DNA from: Aurelia coerulea
Taxonomy: Eukaryota; Cnidaria; Scyphozoa; Semaeostomeae; Ulmaridae
DNA length: 64,000 bases
Assembly (NCBI GenBank): GCA_039566865.1
Contig: CM076944.1
Span: forward strand, 15,522,501 to 15,586,500
Direction of reading: 5' to 3'
Shown here: one piece after another, positions 46,842-57,659 of the stretch
Layout of the letters: every line of letters starts with the position of its first letter
Position numbering within the stretch: position 1 is the stretch's first letter
The notes under the pieces: generated by a model
Seen by the model: only the letters and a program-made list of their open reading frames with translations
What the model was told of the DNA's origin: nothing
Database searches by the model: none
Made by a program: the position numbers and the translations under genes

Positions 46842-47473
46842 AGGCTGAGATACACGATCCATTTAAACTGATCAGTTTAAACTGTCAGTCTTTTCATCAG
46901 TTTTAACTGATCAGTTTCACCCGACTACACGATCAGTTTAAACTGATGAGCTGGGACAGTTTTTCCGCATTTTCGCAATGGACAGTGACTCAGAATGTGC
47001 TGCTGCAGCTATAGTTGTTGCTGCACTTTTAAGATGAAGGAAGAAAATTATAAAACGCAACAAGAGATCTGCATGGGTTAAACCTTGGCACCGAAAGTTC
47101 CAAAAGTTAAAAAGTTCCTTGTCAATGAATGAGCACAGAAACATTCGATGAATTATTGCAGTTGGTTTCGATTCGAATGATATACGGAAACAAGAGACAA
47201 TGGCTCTACTTCGAAAAACACTGATGAAATACTCCATTCGTTTGCTTTAAAATCCAAGGACAATGCGTCTATTTGCAGAGCTTAGCGGCGCTATTGATTT
47301 TAATCATGACTGACATTCAGTTTAAACTGAAAAGTTGAACACATCCAACTTTTAAAAAGACTGATCAGTCTAAACTGATGGTGATAGAAACATCAGTTTT
47401 TTGCTGACTACACGATCAGTTTTCTGATCTTCAGTTAAAACTGTCAGTTTAAATGGATCGTGTATTTCAGCCT
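46842..47473. mobile_element. 632 bp PIF/Harbinger-type MITE, TTA target duplication
   Basis: It begins AGGCTGAGATACACGATCCA and ends with the near-perfect inverse (TGGATCGTGTATTTCAGCCT). TTA at 46839-46841 and 47474-47476 flanks it exactly; removing the element and one TTA restores the LINE reading ..KAFS-YRGTKVWN... The 3 bp TTA duplication is the hallmark of PIF/Harbinger elements. Subterminal regions are dense in the motif ATCAGTTTAAACTGAT and variants (near 46866-46945 and 47320-47450), likely transposase-binding repeats. The middle carries a transposase N-terminal remnant. Confidence 0.9.
46978..47250 (+). pseudogene. Harbinger transposase N-terminal remnant inside the MITE
   Basis: From ATG 46978 the frame reads MDSDSECAAAAIVVAALLR, stop, then KRNKRSAWVKPWHRKFQ, a second stop after MNEHRNIR, and ends at 47250. 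An acidic start, an Ala/Leu stretch, a basic run and WVxPW are found at the start of many invertebrate Harbinger-type transposases. The catalytic DDE domain is absent, so the MITE arose by internal deletion of an autonomous element and needs a transposase in trans. Confidence 0.55.
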
Positions 47474-47745
47474 TTACCGTGGTACAAAAGTGTGGAATAT
47501 GCTAAACGACGATATCAAAGAGGCTCCCTAAGTCTACTCTTTAAATCAAGGTTGAGACAGTTGGAGTACAAAAATCTTTAATTTTGTACAGATACTTTTT
47601 GTATTCAGGTGTAACTTTTTATCTAATTTGTTTATATGTATTATATTAGGAACTTTACTTTTGACAGGGCCAAATTGTAAAACAATATGTATTGAATTTT
47701 GTACCCTGTATAAATATGTTTAAAATATGAAATATTAAAATATGA
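47474..47745 (+). pseudogene. LINE fragment, C-terminus and 3' tail (part 2)
   Basis: YRGTKVWNMLNDDIKEAP continues the reading from 46841; a frameshift near 47527 leads to SLLFKSRLRQLEYKNL and a stop at 47579. Then comes an AT-rich 3' UTR and an imperfect (AAATATG)n tail at 47715-47745. Confidence 0.8.
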
Positions 47746-47748
47746 AAT

Positions 47749-49440
47749 ATGAAGAGCTTGGTGAATCCTCTTACGAATATATACAATATATCTTTTCTTA
47801 CTGGTGTTTTTCTAGATATCTGTAAGATTGCAAGAGTGATCCCTGTTTTTAAAAATGTTGACCGATCAAATGTTGATAACTATCGTCCGATCTCCCTGCT
47901 CTCCTGCTTTCAGAAAATTCTTGAACGACTCGTGTGCAAAACGAAGACTGACTTTTTGAAAAAGCACAAGATATAGTACAAGTTACAGTTTGGATTTAGA
48001 GAAAACGATTCAACTACACTAGCACTTATTGAAGTTTTGAACGAAATCTACTCCAATCTCGATTCTGGAAAATTCGTACTAGGGGTTTTCCTTGACCTCA
48101 AAAAAGCTTTTCATAGCATTGACCATAAAATCCTTATACACAAACTTGAACATTATGGCTTTCGCGGGCTAGTGAGGAAATGGTTCACTAGTTATCTCTC
48201 TAATAGAAAGCAATTTACTTCTATTAATAGTGAAAACTCCGAACTTGATATTATTAACACTGGTGTCCCACGGGGATCAGGACCAGGACCTTTACTCTTT
48301 TCAATTTATGTTAATGATATGCAACATGCATCTAATATGCAGTCACGGCTCTTTGCTGATGATACCAATATTTTCACGGCTGATTCAAGTATTGACCATT
48401 TAATACAAAACACAAATCATGAGCTCCTTAACTTAGACACTTGGTTCAAAGCAAACCGCTTGAAACTAAGCCTGGACAAAACAACATACTGCATTTATTC
48501 TCCTGAAAAGGAATTATTAACATACGATCACGAAGTTCGAATCGGTGATGTGATAAAAAGTCTGATCACATCAAATATATAGGTTTAATTATTGATGAGT
48601 AACTAACTTGGGAAAAGCACATAGATGAGCTAGGGAGCAAAATAGTCAAATATACCTCCATTTCCCGCAAAGTCCGCGACTTGCTTCCCACCAATTGTTT
48701 GCAATCCTTATTCAATGCATTTATTCAGTCCAGAATAGACTATGCCATTGAAATATATGGAGATGCGAATAAGAAAGCAATCCAACGTGCTCAGGTGCAC
48801 CAAAACAGGATACTAAAGATCTTACAGTACAAAAGGAAGCCAGCATCTACTAACGAAATACATAAAACATTTCAACGTGTTAAAAATTTCTGATCAGTAT
48901 GAATTTAAAATCCTAAAATTAATGCATTCTCATGTTAATAACAAGGAAAATCTGCCAAATGTATACCAGAATCCATTTCAAACAAGGTCATCCTTTCATA
49001 GCTATCGAACAAGGAAAAAAATTTATTTTAAGTTCCAAAAACAAGAAATCGTGTCGGTAATTGTGCAATTTCTGTAAAAGGAGCAAATATATGGAGCTGC
49101 CAACCCGCTGAACTGAGGATCATCGCAGGAAAAAGGAAGTATCTAAATGATCTCAAAAACTTAAGCTAGGCTCCTACGAATAACGTTGGTGAAATCTTTT
49201 TGCTTTAGATTATTTTGTGGTATATTAGCCTCGTTTTAGTGCTGTTCTTTTTCATTGCATTAATTTCATTGTCAAATTATATTGTTATTGAACTGTTGTT
49301 GTTTTTGCACTAATAGTTAGCTTTATAATAACTTTAGTATTTAGATATTGTAGTCACATCGTTCTGTTTTATTGTAAGCGCCACAGACTCGATACGCTTT
49401 GCTTCTCTGGGGCGTATGAAAAAGTTTGTAGTTAACTTTA
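47749..49440 (+). pseudogene. LINE fragment, near-complete reverse transcriptase with several lesions
   Basis: The reading begins in the first reverse-transcriptase block (ICKIARVIPVFKN, NYRPISLLSCFQKILERL), meets TAG at 47974, resumes FGFRENDSTTLALIEVLNEI, FLDLKKAFHSIDH (Asp to His in the usual AFD), a GVPRGSGPGPLLF box (normally VPQGS-LGP), FADDTNIFTAD (catalytic pair intact), a frameshift near 48560, HIKYIGLIIDE, a stop at 48600, then LLPTNCLQSLFNAFIQSRIDY, another frameshift near 48885 and the tail SVKGANIWS to about 49166. The 3' UTR runs to about 49440. It directly follows the tail of the previous LINE. Confidence 0.88.
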
Positions 49441-49619
49441 GACATGCTTTTTTCAAGAATCAATATCATCATTTCTACTTCCCTTTTTTTCACTTGGGCT
49501 AATAGTGAATATTGGACAAGTGCATTGGATTTTCTTTGTTCATGTGATCAAACAATTTCAATTTATAATATTTATCCACAAAACCCTATCAGCTATTAAC
49601 AAAACAACAACAAAACCAT
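49441..49619. other. Spacer between convergent LINE fragments
   Basis: AT-rich; probably the 3' UTR ends of the flanking plus-strand and minus-strand LINEs. No feature recognised. Confidence 0.4.
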
Positions 49620-50878
49620 AATACTCTAAGTCCTATAATACAAAATTTAAAAAACAAATCTACAGAATGCTGTTCTTCCTAGGGATCGTGCTTTGGGAAT
49701 CATTGCTGACTTAGCAAGAAATCCTTCAATTTCTTTTTGAAAGTGTAAATTGTAGGACTAGTTCTGATGTTCAATGAAATTTCATTCCAAACTTTGGCTC
49801 CTGAATAATGGAAACTCCTCTTTGAAAATTCCAAATTTTGCCTTGGCACGTCGATATCTAATGAGTTTCTTAACGTATAGTTAGATAGCTGTGACCTTGT
49901 TAAGAACCTTCCTTTCAAGCTGTCAGGGTACAAATCATTAGTTATCTTATAAATCATGATAGCCCTGTCATATTTAATCAAGCTTGAAACAGACAGCCAA
50001 GTGCATCTCCAGCCATCTTTTAGTCTGGAGTTCTCTATAAGCGTGCAAGCTCTGTTCTGCAGACGCTGAAGGTGATCAAGTTTGGTGTCAGACAAACTGC
50101 CCCATATTTCATCACAGTATCGTAAATGACTCTCAAGCAGTGCCCTGTAAACCTGATCCAGCTTTGTCTGTGGGAGGATATTCTTTAGCTTTCGGATAGA
50201 GGAAAGTCCACTTTTTATTTTACTTTTGACTTTCTGATACTGTGCAGTCCACGACAGATTTTCATCCACAGTAACCCCAAGGCATTTTACTTCATGGGTC
50301 CTTTTGATTTCTTCTCCGCCTATATCCTGATGAACAGGATTTTGGATACGGTTTAACTGCCGCTCATGGCCTATAAGCATGAATTCAGATTTTTTGATAT
50401 TTAAACTCATCTTGTTTTGACGCATCCATTCTGAGATATCAGTTAGCTCGTTTTGTAAATCGCTGCAGAGTTCTTCCATATCTTCAGCAAAACAGGTTAC
50501 ACTGGTATCGTCCGCATACATATTCGGAGTACAGTTTTCAAGGCACTGCTCAAAGTCATTCACATACAAGATGAAAAGAAGGGGACCAAGGCACGAGCCC
50601 TGGGGAATGCCACACTGAATATATTTTTGGCTAGAGCTGTGGCCACTAACATGACAGCATTGCTGCCTTTCAGCCAAATATGTACGGAACCATTGATAAG
50701 GTACTCCAACTACCCCGTACGCGGATAACTTCGCCAAAAGAACGTCATGATCTACTGTGTCGAAAGCTTTTTTAAGATCCAAAAACACACTTGCGTTGAC
50801 TTTATGCCTGTCTACATGAGAAAACCACGAGAAAGTAACATTAATCAGTGATGTTAGTGTACTGTGCAATTTTTGGAA
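49620..50878 (-). mobile_element. 5'-truncated LINE, minus strand
   Basis: Contains the open reverse-transcriptase frame listed next and a 3' region with an ACAACAAAA-rich stretch near 49598-49615. Upstream homology (F-x-K-LHSTLTSL) fades at about 50878. Confidence 0.85.
49700..50869 (-). CDS. Partial LINE reverse transcriptase, intact 389-codon frame
   Basis: An uninterrupted frame with the blocks LHSTLTSL, VFLDLKKAFDTVDHDVLL, WFRTYLAERQQCCHV, CGIPQGSCLGPLLFILYVND, MYADDTSV (catalytic YADD), MSLNIKKSEFMLIG, VKCLGVTVDENLSW, LLESHLRYCDEIWG, LQRLQNRACTLIE and a C-terminal AKVWNEISLNIRTS segment. The endonuclease domain and first reverse-transcriptase blocks are lost by 5' truncation; the methionine at the start is internal to the original protein. 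This is the best preserved LINE frame in the window, suggesting a young insertion. Confidence 0.9.
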   Translation of the reverse strand: MHSTLTSLINVTFSWFSHVDRHKVNASVFLDLKKAFDTVDHDVLLAKLSAYGVVGVPYQWFRTYLAERQQCCHVSGHSSSQKYIQCGIPQGSCLGPLLFILYVNDFEQCLENCTPNMYADDTSVTCFAEDMEELCSDLQNELTDISEWMRQNKMSLNIKKSEFMLIGHERQLNRIQNPVHQDIGGEEIKRTHEVKCLGVTVDENLSWTAQYQKVKSKIKSGLSSIRKLKNILPQTKLDQVYRALLESHLRYCDEIWGSLSDTKLDHLQRLQNRACTLIENSRLKDGWRCTWLSVSSLIKYDRAIMIYKITNDLYPDSLKGRFLTRSQLSNYTLRNSLDIDVPRQNLEFSKRSFHYSGAKVWNEISLNIRTSPTIYTFKKKLKDFLLSQQ

Positions 50879-50982
50879 GGCAGTGCAAACAGTTTGAGAA
50901 GAGTAAGATATTGCACAACTTTCGCACTTCTAACCAGTTCTCATTCTATTTACTGTGGATATTGTTCTATCCTACCGGTTGT

Positions 50983-51416
50983 CTCAAATAAAGTATCCCC
51001 CTTTGACCAGACAAAGGAACAAAACAATAAGATATTGGGACTTTCCAACTACACAGCTATATCTATCAATCTTCAACTTAAACGCACATACCTTGCATTT
51101 ACAAATCGTCCACCAAGCACCAGAAAGCAAAAGCTGAAAATTAAAATTCAAAGGTGCTTTCGAAAATGCTAGTGATATCAAATCATGGCAGGACCCTCGT
51201 CCAAAACCTCTGGTTTCAGATGCACTGTAAATTTGACTTTGCGAACTCCTATCTCAGGGGTAAGGTAATCGATTTTCAAAGTCAAGTTGCGTGCATTTAA
51301 GTTGAAAATTAAAGAATTTTGCTGTGAACTCGGAAAGTCCCGAAATCTTATCGTTTTGTTCATCACTGCGATAAGATGTCGCTTTGTTTTACTCAAAAGG
51401 GGTATTTTTTTGAGAC
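50983..51416. mobile_element. 434 bp foldback element
   Basis: The ends are TGTCTCAAATAAAGTATCCC and the inverse of TGTCTCAAAAAAATACCCC. Further complementary blocks (AACAATAAGATATTGGGACT against GTCCCGAAATCTTATCGTTT, and AACTTAAACGCA against TGCATTTAAGTT) show that both halves are related along their length, with a centre near 51200. It is diverged, so old. The short frames inside are mirror pairs and not genes. Confidence 0.8.
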
Positions 51417-51489
51417 ACCACACCAGTATATTGCAATTAGGACAGTTTCAGTGAAATGTTGGGCACAAGCAATATTCGGAAACGCGTAT

Positions 51490-51668
51490 GTGATCATGAG
51501 CGATAGGACACCAAATGTGTATCACTTTGAAGGTTTTATCAGTAGTGAGCCACCTTAACCAATTGTTAAGCCAAAAACACACATACACACACAAATTTGT
51601 TAAGATGGCTCGCTACTGATAAAACATTCACAGAGATACACACTTGGTGTCCTATCGCTCATGATGTC
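51490..51668. mobile_element. ~180 bp foldback element
   Basis: ATCATGAGCGATAGGACACC on the left is inverted at 51646-51665, and GTTTTATCAGTAGTGAGCCA pairs with TGGCTCGCTACTGATAAAAC. The loop holds an ACACAC tract near 51577-51592. Confidence 0.85.
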
Positions 51669-51749
51669 ATCAGTAGCTTCTACTTGCTTAGCTTGCATTG
51701 TTTTCTGGTTTTAACTATTTGTAAGAAGTTCGATGTGCTAACGATTGGA

Positions 51750-51840
51750 AAACACCATCAATCACAAAACACCTTCAATCACAAAATACCTTCAATCACA
51801 AAACACCTTCAATTACAAAATACCTTCAATTACAAGATAT
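51750..51840. repeat. 18 bp minisatellite, about five copies
   Basis: Tandem copies of a unit like ACACCTTCAATCACAAAA, with C/T variants. Confidence 0.9.
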
Positions 51841-52600
51841 CAAAAATAAAACAAACCAGGAGCAGCTCTCCAATTCCAAACCCTTGACTTGCTGACATCT
51901 TTTTTTTCTGCAAAGAGGAAGACATGCGATAGAGATAAACCCATGCTAGTAAGGAAATGTTTCATGGTAATTTTGCTTTCAGCACATTCATATGTTTCAT
52001 GATTTTTGTGGAGTTGTTGTTGTGCATTTATTTTAATTCGATATTTTACATAGCTAAACAATATATACAATATATACAAAGTTAACTAATCTAAATCGAA
52101 TGAAATTAAAATGTGTATGAAACTTAATGTTGAATAAAATTAAACTACTGCAGAGGCACTACATTTACATTCTGGGCCATTCCGCTGCTTAGTCAAAAAG
52201 GAGGTATTTGGTACATGCCAAACCAGCTTTTTCATTGTCGCTTATCAGCATCGTTAATACGCAATTTGAATAGTGCAAATCAGTGGATTCAAAGAGTCAT
52301 TGAACCCAAGGTACTCTCTTTAACTAATGATACCACAATCATATGAACAATCGTACAAATAGTCAAAAATACCAAAATCTCATTAATTACCCTGTTCAAT
52401 TGACGTATGAAAATCCTGTTTTGGGGAGAGAAGTGCGCAATGTTAATTCTGGGTTCGAGTCAGGTTATGACGTAGATGTCGGGATGAACCATTCGTGATC
52501 TATTCTTAAAGGTATGATTGATGATAAAATACAAGATAATACTGCTATGAATGATGCATGATACTTTTTTCCACTATTTTTCACCTTCTCCTTGTGAAAT
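51841..52600. other. Stretch without a supported gene
   Basis: AT-rich; one short minus frame (51840-52079) lacks domains. A B-box-like GGTTCGAGTC at about 52451 was examined for a tRNA and rejected. Confidence 0.4.
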
Positions 52601-52845
52601 TACGTATTTAAATAAGTAATTTGAGCAAAGTGACGTCATATCGCGCAAACGAAAACGAAGCTGTGATTTTTTTTCGCCTCTTAATCGCTGCTAGCCTCTT
52701 TATTGTGTACTCATGCATTGAAAATGGCACAAGAACACGATAAAGAGGCTTGCAACGATAAAGAGGCGAAAAAACAATCACACAGCCTCGTTTTCGTTTG
52801 TGCGATATGACGTAACTTCACTCAAATTGCTTATTTGAATACGTA
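52601..52845. mobile_element. 245 bp foldback MITE
   Basis: TACGTATTTAAATAAGTAAT begins a ~85 bp arm that is inverted at about 52761-52845 with a few mismatches. It includes complementary TGACGTCATATCGCGC / GTGCGATATGACGT blocks and GCCTCTT / AAGAGGC. Confidence 0.88.
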
Positions 52846-53662
52846 AACAGAAACATAAAATTCGATTATAAGAAATCTAGCCTAGCTTTTTCAATCAAAC
52901 TGGGCAAAGTTGTAAATCAACTACCTAGCTAAAGATGGAACGAAAAAAATCGAACATTTTTCGAGTAGTTTTGGAGATAACTCCACTTTTCTGAAATCAA
53001 CAAAAAGATTTGAACTAGGATTTGCGAAGCCAGCATTAACGGAAACATTGCGATTTATGCATCTTTCGGTTGCCCAGACTATACAGAACAACATCCTTTT
53101 TACCGCTTTTTGATAGGCCGAATAATATGGGAGAAATTAACTGTTTTCTGAGGAGAGTGGTTTGGTAAAACTGCATCTCGCTGTTCACTAGAGCGGGAAG
53201 CAGAGTTACCTTAAATCAGTTTTGGTAATGAAAACGTTAATCAATATTCATAATTAAAATTGATCTTGAAATGTCAATTAGTCAATATTTATCATTATTC
53301 ACATTTTAATTATGAATATGACGTCATATATAAGTATGACATCATACATCTTAAATTTTGCTGATGTCATCAAAATACAAAAAATGATATAGAAAATGAA
53401 AGAACACTTCAACACAAACACATTGGTGAAAAGTTATGGATGTTTTAGTGATCTTCTTAAAAACCTGTTGCCAAATATGGAATGTCATAGTCATGTGGCA
53501 ATTATATGATAATGATCTATTGTTAATTTGATGCAATATTAAAGGGGCATGTGCAAGATAGATCCTTTGCGCGCCGACGTCGACTTTCTGATAATCAGAA
53601 AGTAAGATGGCTGTCGCCTGCAGCTTTTACGCCGTTATCAGCTTTTATGTGTAGATATTACG
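52846..53662. other. Upstream region of the four-exon gene
   Basis: AT-rich stretch with repeated TATGAATATGACGTCATATA-like sequence near 53310-53350 and a perfect palindrome ACTTTCTGATAATCAGAAAGT at 53583-53603, 60 bp before the start codon. Any promoter would lie here, but no TATA box is placed convincingly. Confidence 0.35.
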
Positions 53663-53925
53663 ATGTCTGGCAGAGGCTGTAAGCTTGGGAGACCGCAGCG
53701 AGGAGAAGATCGACATGTTCTCTACTTTTCAGAGTCGACTTATCAATTTTGGATGCAGGCAAAGCAGCAAACTTGTCAGAAAAGGTCATTCACACACAAT
53801 GACTTTGCAATTTGCTTGCTGGAATTTTATGCAAAAGAACGACCAGTGACAATAGTAGCGTCCACCAAGATTTTGCCTGAATCTAGCCGATCTAGCGATG
53901 GCGTTCCAGCTGCAGAAAGCTCAAC
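53663..53925 (+). CDS. Unnamed four-exon gene, exon 1
   Basis: The ATG at 53663 (context ACGATGT) opens 87 codons plus two bases, ending at TCAAC before GTGAGT (phase 2). The start reads MSGRGCKLGRPQRGEDRHVL, a basic Gly-Arg-Pro stretch, then FSESTYQFWMQAKQ and SFTHNDFAICLLEFY, a compact helical domain. Proteins with a RGRP-type start, a VY/LYxxxSxxxxW segment and THNDFAxxLL occur as uncharacterised families in cnidarians and molluscs; the match is from memory and not precise. The function is unknown; a DNA-binding or transposon-derived role is a guess. Confidence 0.6.
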
Positions 53926-54236
53926 GTGAGTCTATTTTCTTCTAGTATTTTGTAGCAGAAAATTGTGAGGCTATTAATTAGAGTTGTTTCATCATCTCCA
54001 TCGGTGCCCCCTTTATTTTAAGCGCTCTTACAGTATTATGCTTAACCTTTTTATTGAGATGAGATCTGCATCTTTCTTATTACATAGCAAGATTCTTATT
54101 ACATAGTAGGTTGGCCTAATTTTATTTTGTACAATCAAAAGTGTAATGTATGTAATCTTGTGTAAAGTCTGCAATCTGCAAAGAATCCTGGAACGTTTTT
54201 TCGTTTGTCTTATGTGTATTTATTGTTTTTTTTTAG

Positions 54237-54313
54237 ATTTTCCAAAGATGGACAACGTGACATCAGTGATCAAGGCAATGCTAGCTCTGTAAATCATGGA
54301 GGAGGAATATCTG
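54237..54313 (+). CDS. Unnamed four-exon gene, exon 2
   Basis: Preceded by a T10 tract and TTTTTTTTAG and followed by GTAAGT. The 77 bp join exon 1 in phase (AC|A = Thr) and read FSKDGQRDISDQGNASSVNH, then GGGIS, ending in phase 1. Low-complexity polar linker. Confidence 0.6.
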
Positions 54314-54533
54314 GTAAGTACAGCAGGATATTATTGAATACTTTTCGGCAGAAACATGTAATAAATAGGTGCAGTACCCCTCTTTCTTACTTTGAAAGGT
54401 AAACCTGCTTTTAATGTTTGAACGAAACATATTTACTTTCAAAGTACTCACTTCAAAATTGCCCCTGCACCATCGTTTTTGTTTTTAATGGGGTGTGATG
54501 GTGATTGGCTGATTGTTTATACTCATTCCGTAG

Positions 54534-54804
54534 GGTTTATTGCTACCTCTACCCCAGCTACATCCAAGAGACCAAGATTGCAACTCAGATTTACTGATGA
54601 TGGCAGACATGAATACATAGAAGATACTTCGAAACAGCAATCAGATGCTTCAGGAAACAAGAGTTTGACTGCAACTTTGCATGCTTTGACATTGAACAAA
54701 AGTTTTGCCACTCTTGAGGGTGACCCCTTGGAAAGCCTTACATCAGGCAGCAGTACAGAAACCAGTTCAGACTCAGAATCATATTCTACTGATGATAGTA
54801 CCAG
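54534..54804 (+). CDS. Unnamed four-exon gene, exon 3
   Basis: Acceptor TTCCGTAG, donor AG|GTGAGA. The 271 bp read GFIATSTPATSKRPRLQLRF, an acidic DDGRHEYIEDTS segment and a Ser/Thr-rich end (SSTETSSDSESYSTDDST). It contains a KRPRLQ-type basic cluster, a possible nuclear localisation signal. Ends in phase 2, matching exon 4. Confidence 0.6.
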
Positions 54805-55324
54805 GTGAGACATCGCACATTCGTGCAGTACTGTTTGTTTCTATTTTACGTGATTGCTGCAAGAGCAATCAGGGAGTGCCACACTGTAAATGTTTCACTT
54901 ATTTGAAAATATGCATCAAATTTGCTGTATGTTTTGGACACAAAGATTGAAAAAACTGGTAATTGACAGAAAGCTCTACTGACACCTTGCATTAAGGGGG
55001 TTTTCAACCAAGATATTGCAAGAATTTGTCTGTGGTACTGTATTATTGACGTATCACACTCAGGGGCGGCTCGGAGGGGAAAAAAGTACTTGGTAATCAA
55101 ATGGGTAATTTGGCGGAAAATTTTTCGGGACCACGCCCATTTATCACCAGGAAACGCCTATATTTTACAAATGGCAAGACCATGCCCACTACCATGTCAC
55201 ACCAGATCTTATAAAATTAAAACAGTAAGGAGAACTTTTGTATCTGAAAGAATATGTTTATTCTCTTTCTTTTGATACTTTACTGTGTGTATGTATTTAT
55301 TATTGCAAGATCTATCTTTTGCAG

Positions 55325-55925
55325 TGTATCATCATCATCATCATCATTTTCAAGTTATCACACAGATACCAGTGGTGATGAGCATTGTCTGGAAGATTTT
55401 CATACCTTGCAAGATGCAAGTGAATATGATGATCAAATAGAAACAACAACCTGTATTGAAGAAGACATGGAGATTAGCCTGCAATCTTTTGGCACCTCTA
55501 TTCATGCTCCTATTGTGTCCAATTTAACAGCTTTTAAAACATCACTTAAATCTGAGCTACAGAAGTTTAATGACCAGGACTCTTTGATGCATCAGGATCC
55601 TGCATGTGATACACGTCAACCAAAGACTGTAGTATCTGTTGAGAAATTGCAGGTGTTGAAAGGTTTTATATGTTTGGAGTTGTTGGGCCCTGGTACCTCA
55701 TGCAGCCAAGATCGGACATTCAATTATACAGCTCGTGGATCAGTGCTTGAGCTGACATGGACCTGCAGTAATGGACATAAAGGTATGTGGAAATCATCAG
55801 AAATAGTTACGAAGTCACACAATACAGACATTTATCTACATGATGTGCTCATACCTGCCTGTGTATTTATTTCTGGCAACAGTTACACAAAAATTTGCTC
55901 TATTTTAGAAACTTTTTTGGTTTAA
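55325..55925 (+). CDS. Unnamed four-exon gene, exon 4 (probably truncated by frameshift)
   Basis: Acceptor CTTTTGCAG; AG|T restores Ser and leads into a (TCA)n serine run and an acidic stretch, then a conserved-looking domain: FICLELLGPGTSC, LELTWTCSNGHKGMW, KSSEIV, IYLHDVLIPACVFISGN, SYTKICSILETF. This resembles a metazoan family of uncharacterised proteins with a zinc-ribbon-like Cys pair, a GH..xW segment and SGNxxxK, normally followed by a large domain with a DGxxDSPGH motif. Here a T run at 55913-55918 shifts the frame to a stop at 55925; downstream PDQSTFTRVQRHFCV is readable in the next frame. Total coding length over four exons is 1212 bp, a multiple of three. A spliceable donor AAG|GTATGT at 55785 is an alternative exon end. 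Confidence 0.55.
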
Positions 55926-56349
55926 TCATCCCTGATCAGTCAACCTTCACTCGTGTACAAAGGCATTTTTGTGTTGCCATCAGTTTTAGAAATGTGGAGT
56001 GACATGAAAGAAAGTGTGATTGAACGCGGAGGAAAAACTATTGAATTTAGAAGCTTCTATTGATCCTAGTTACATGCTTGACATTTCAGCTTACAGTTTG
56101 GCATACCTTGGGAAGAAATTAGTAATCTGAAAATGGAGTGCTAACATTTCATATTCACGTTGAAGGCAAAACCAAAGAGATTTGTACGCCTTCCTGCATC
56201 ATCGCGGTGAAGGGGGGATCTTCAGATGACCAATACAAAAACTGGGTAGACACTTTCATTCATTGCCTTGACGACGAGCAAGATTTTTGCTCATTGAGCA
56301 TATTTGTAGTAAGAAATCCAATCGAATGGAGCATAGGTTCCAAATCTTT
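55926..56349 (+). pseudogene. Frameshifted continuation of the four-exon gene family domain
   Basis: PDQSTFTRVQRHFCV (55936-55980) and then, in another frame, LPSVLEMWSDMKESV (55976-56020) fit the expected order after SGNxYxK. Beyond about 56030 the relation is lost. The frame at 56138-56365 (EICTPSCIIAVKGG, FIHCLDDEQDFCSL) is unidentified. The DGxxDSPGH domain of the family was not found, so the locus looks truncated. Confidence 0.4.
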
Positions 56350-56825
56350 AAAAAGGCTGGTGTAAAATTGAGTGACCTATTTCTTTGAACTGAATGACTT
56401 CAAAGAAACTATAGCTATTTCTCTATAATTCTACCGTTGGACTTTTCTGAAATCTTTAATATTTTCAGAATTAGAGTGTTTTTCTTCTTTTTCAAGAATT
56501 CAAGAACAATTTTCAAAAAAACTTAAAACCATCGTAATTTCTAAACCATTTGACGCAACATAAAATAATTTCGAAGAAAACCATAGTTTATGAATGTCTA
56601 CAATATGGTATCAAGCAAAAGTCTGTCACTCATCTGGTTTATGATTTAGAAAATTGATGACGTCACATCCTAAAATGAGGTGAAATATAAAATACGCTGT
56701 AATTTTGAAAAATATTCAAAATTTCTGGAAAGTCCAACGGTAGAATTATAGATAAGTATCTAAAGTTTCCTTCAAGCTATTCAATCAGAAGAAATAGGTC
56801 ATTGAATTTTACACCCACCTTTTTA
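56350..56825. mobile_element. ~475 bp foldback element with ~100 bp inverted ends
   Basis: AAAAAGGCTGGTGTAAAATT on the left is inverted as AATTTTACACCCACCTTTTT on the right. The arms also share TATAATTCTACCGTTGGACT and its inverse. It truncates the frame at 56138-56365. Confidence 0.85.
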
Positions 56826-57659
56826 CGCCGAGTTAAAGATTTGAAACATATGCTATCGAATGGGTCTCAGGGGAAAAAACTAAGCATGTACTTTGCCACT
56901 CAATTCGAGCTGCATGAATCCGGAAAATGCTCTTGCGTACTATGGCACATGGCAGTTCAAAAAAAGAATTGAAAACTATCTTTTTAGATAGAGAAAATAC
57001 AGGCTGTTCCACTACGTGAAACCTTGAAACAGAAATATTACCATTTAAAATTCCAAGTTGGTATAATGCAACGATAACACCAGCAAACCGTTTTCCCTGC
57101 AAGACCTTTTTGACTCAATTCTTCACACCTCAGGGCCAATTTCCAGTCCGCGGAATTTTCCGAGCAGATGAAATTTCACACAATCAAAAATAAGTCAAAC
57201 CTAAATTCTATTCAATTACAAAATGACGTTTTCACTTGTAAATAAAAGAATTTCCACTCGCTGCGCTGGTTTTCACTTTGAATATGTTCAATGACTAGAA
57301 ATCTTGCTCGTCGTCAAGGTAATATCTATCAATTTTTGTTTTGCTCACCCAGGAAGTCCCCTTTCACCATCATGAAGCAGGAAGGCCTACAAACCTCTCT
57401 GGTTTTGCCATCAACATCAAAGTGAAATGATAGAGCTTATAGCTCCACTTTCAGATTGTACAGCATAAACAACTAATCCTACCGATACAATGAAGCATGC
57501 TTGACACTCAGACATAAACGATCGAGTAAAGGAGGACTGTGTTTACCTCTCCTCGATCACGTAGCTTTGCAAAAGCGCCGTTTTATCCCCACACCTTGTC
57601 GAGCGCAGCGGGGTGGATTGGGGCTGGTTGGCATTCATGAGGAAGGTACTACTCTTACT
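56826..57659. other. Stretch without a supported gene
   Basis: The minus frame at 56833-57102 has no recognised domain. No repeats recognised. Confidence 0.4.

Noticed and set aside
52440..52470. tRNA gene from a B-box-like GGTTCGAGTC
   Set aside because: No A box or cloverleaf could be formed from the upstream sequence.
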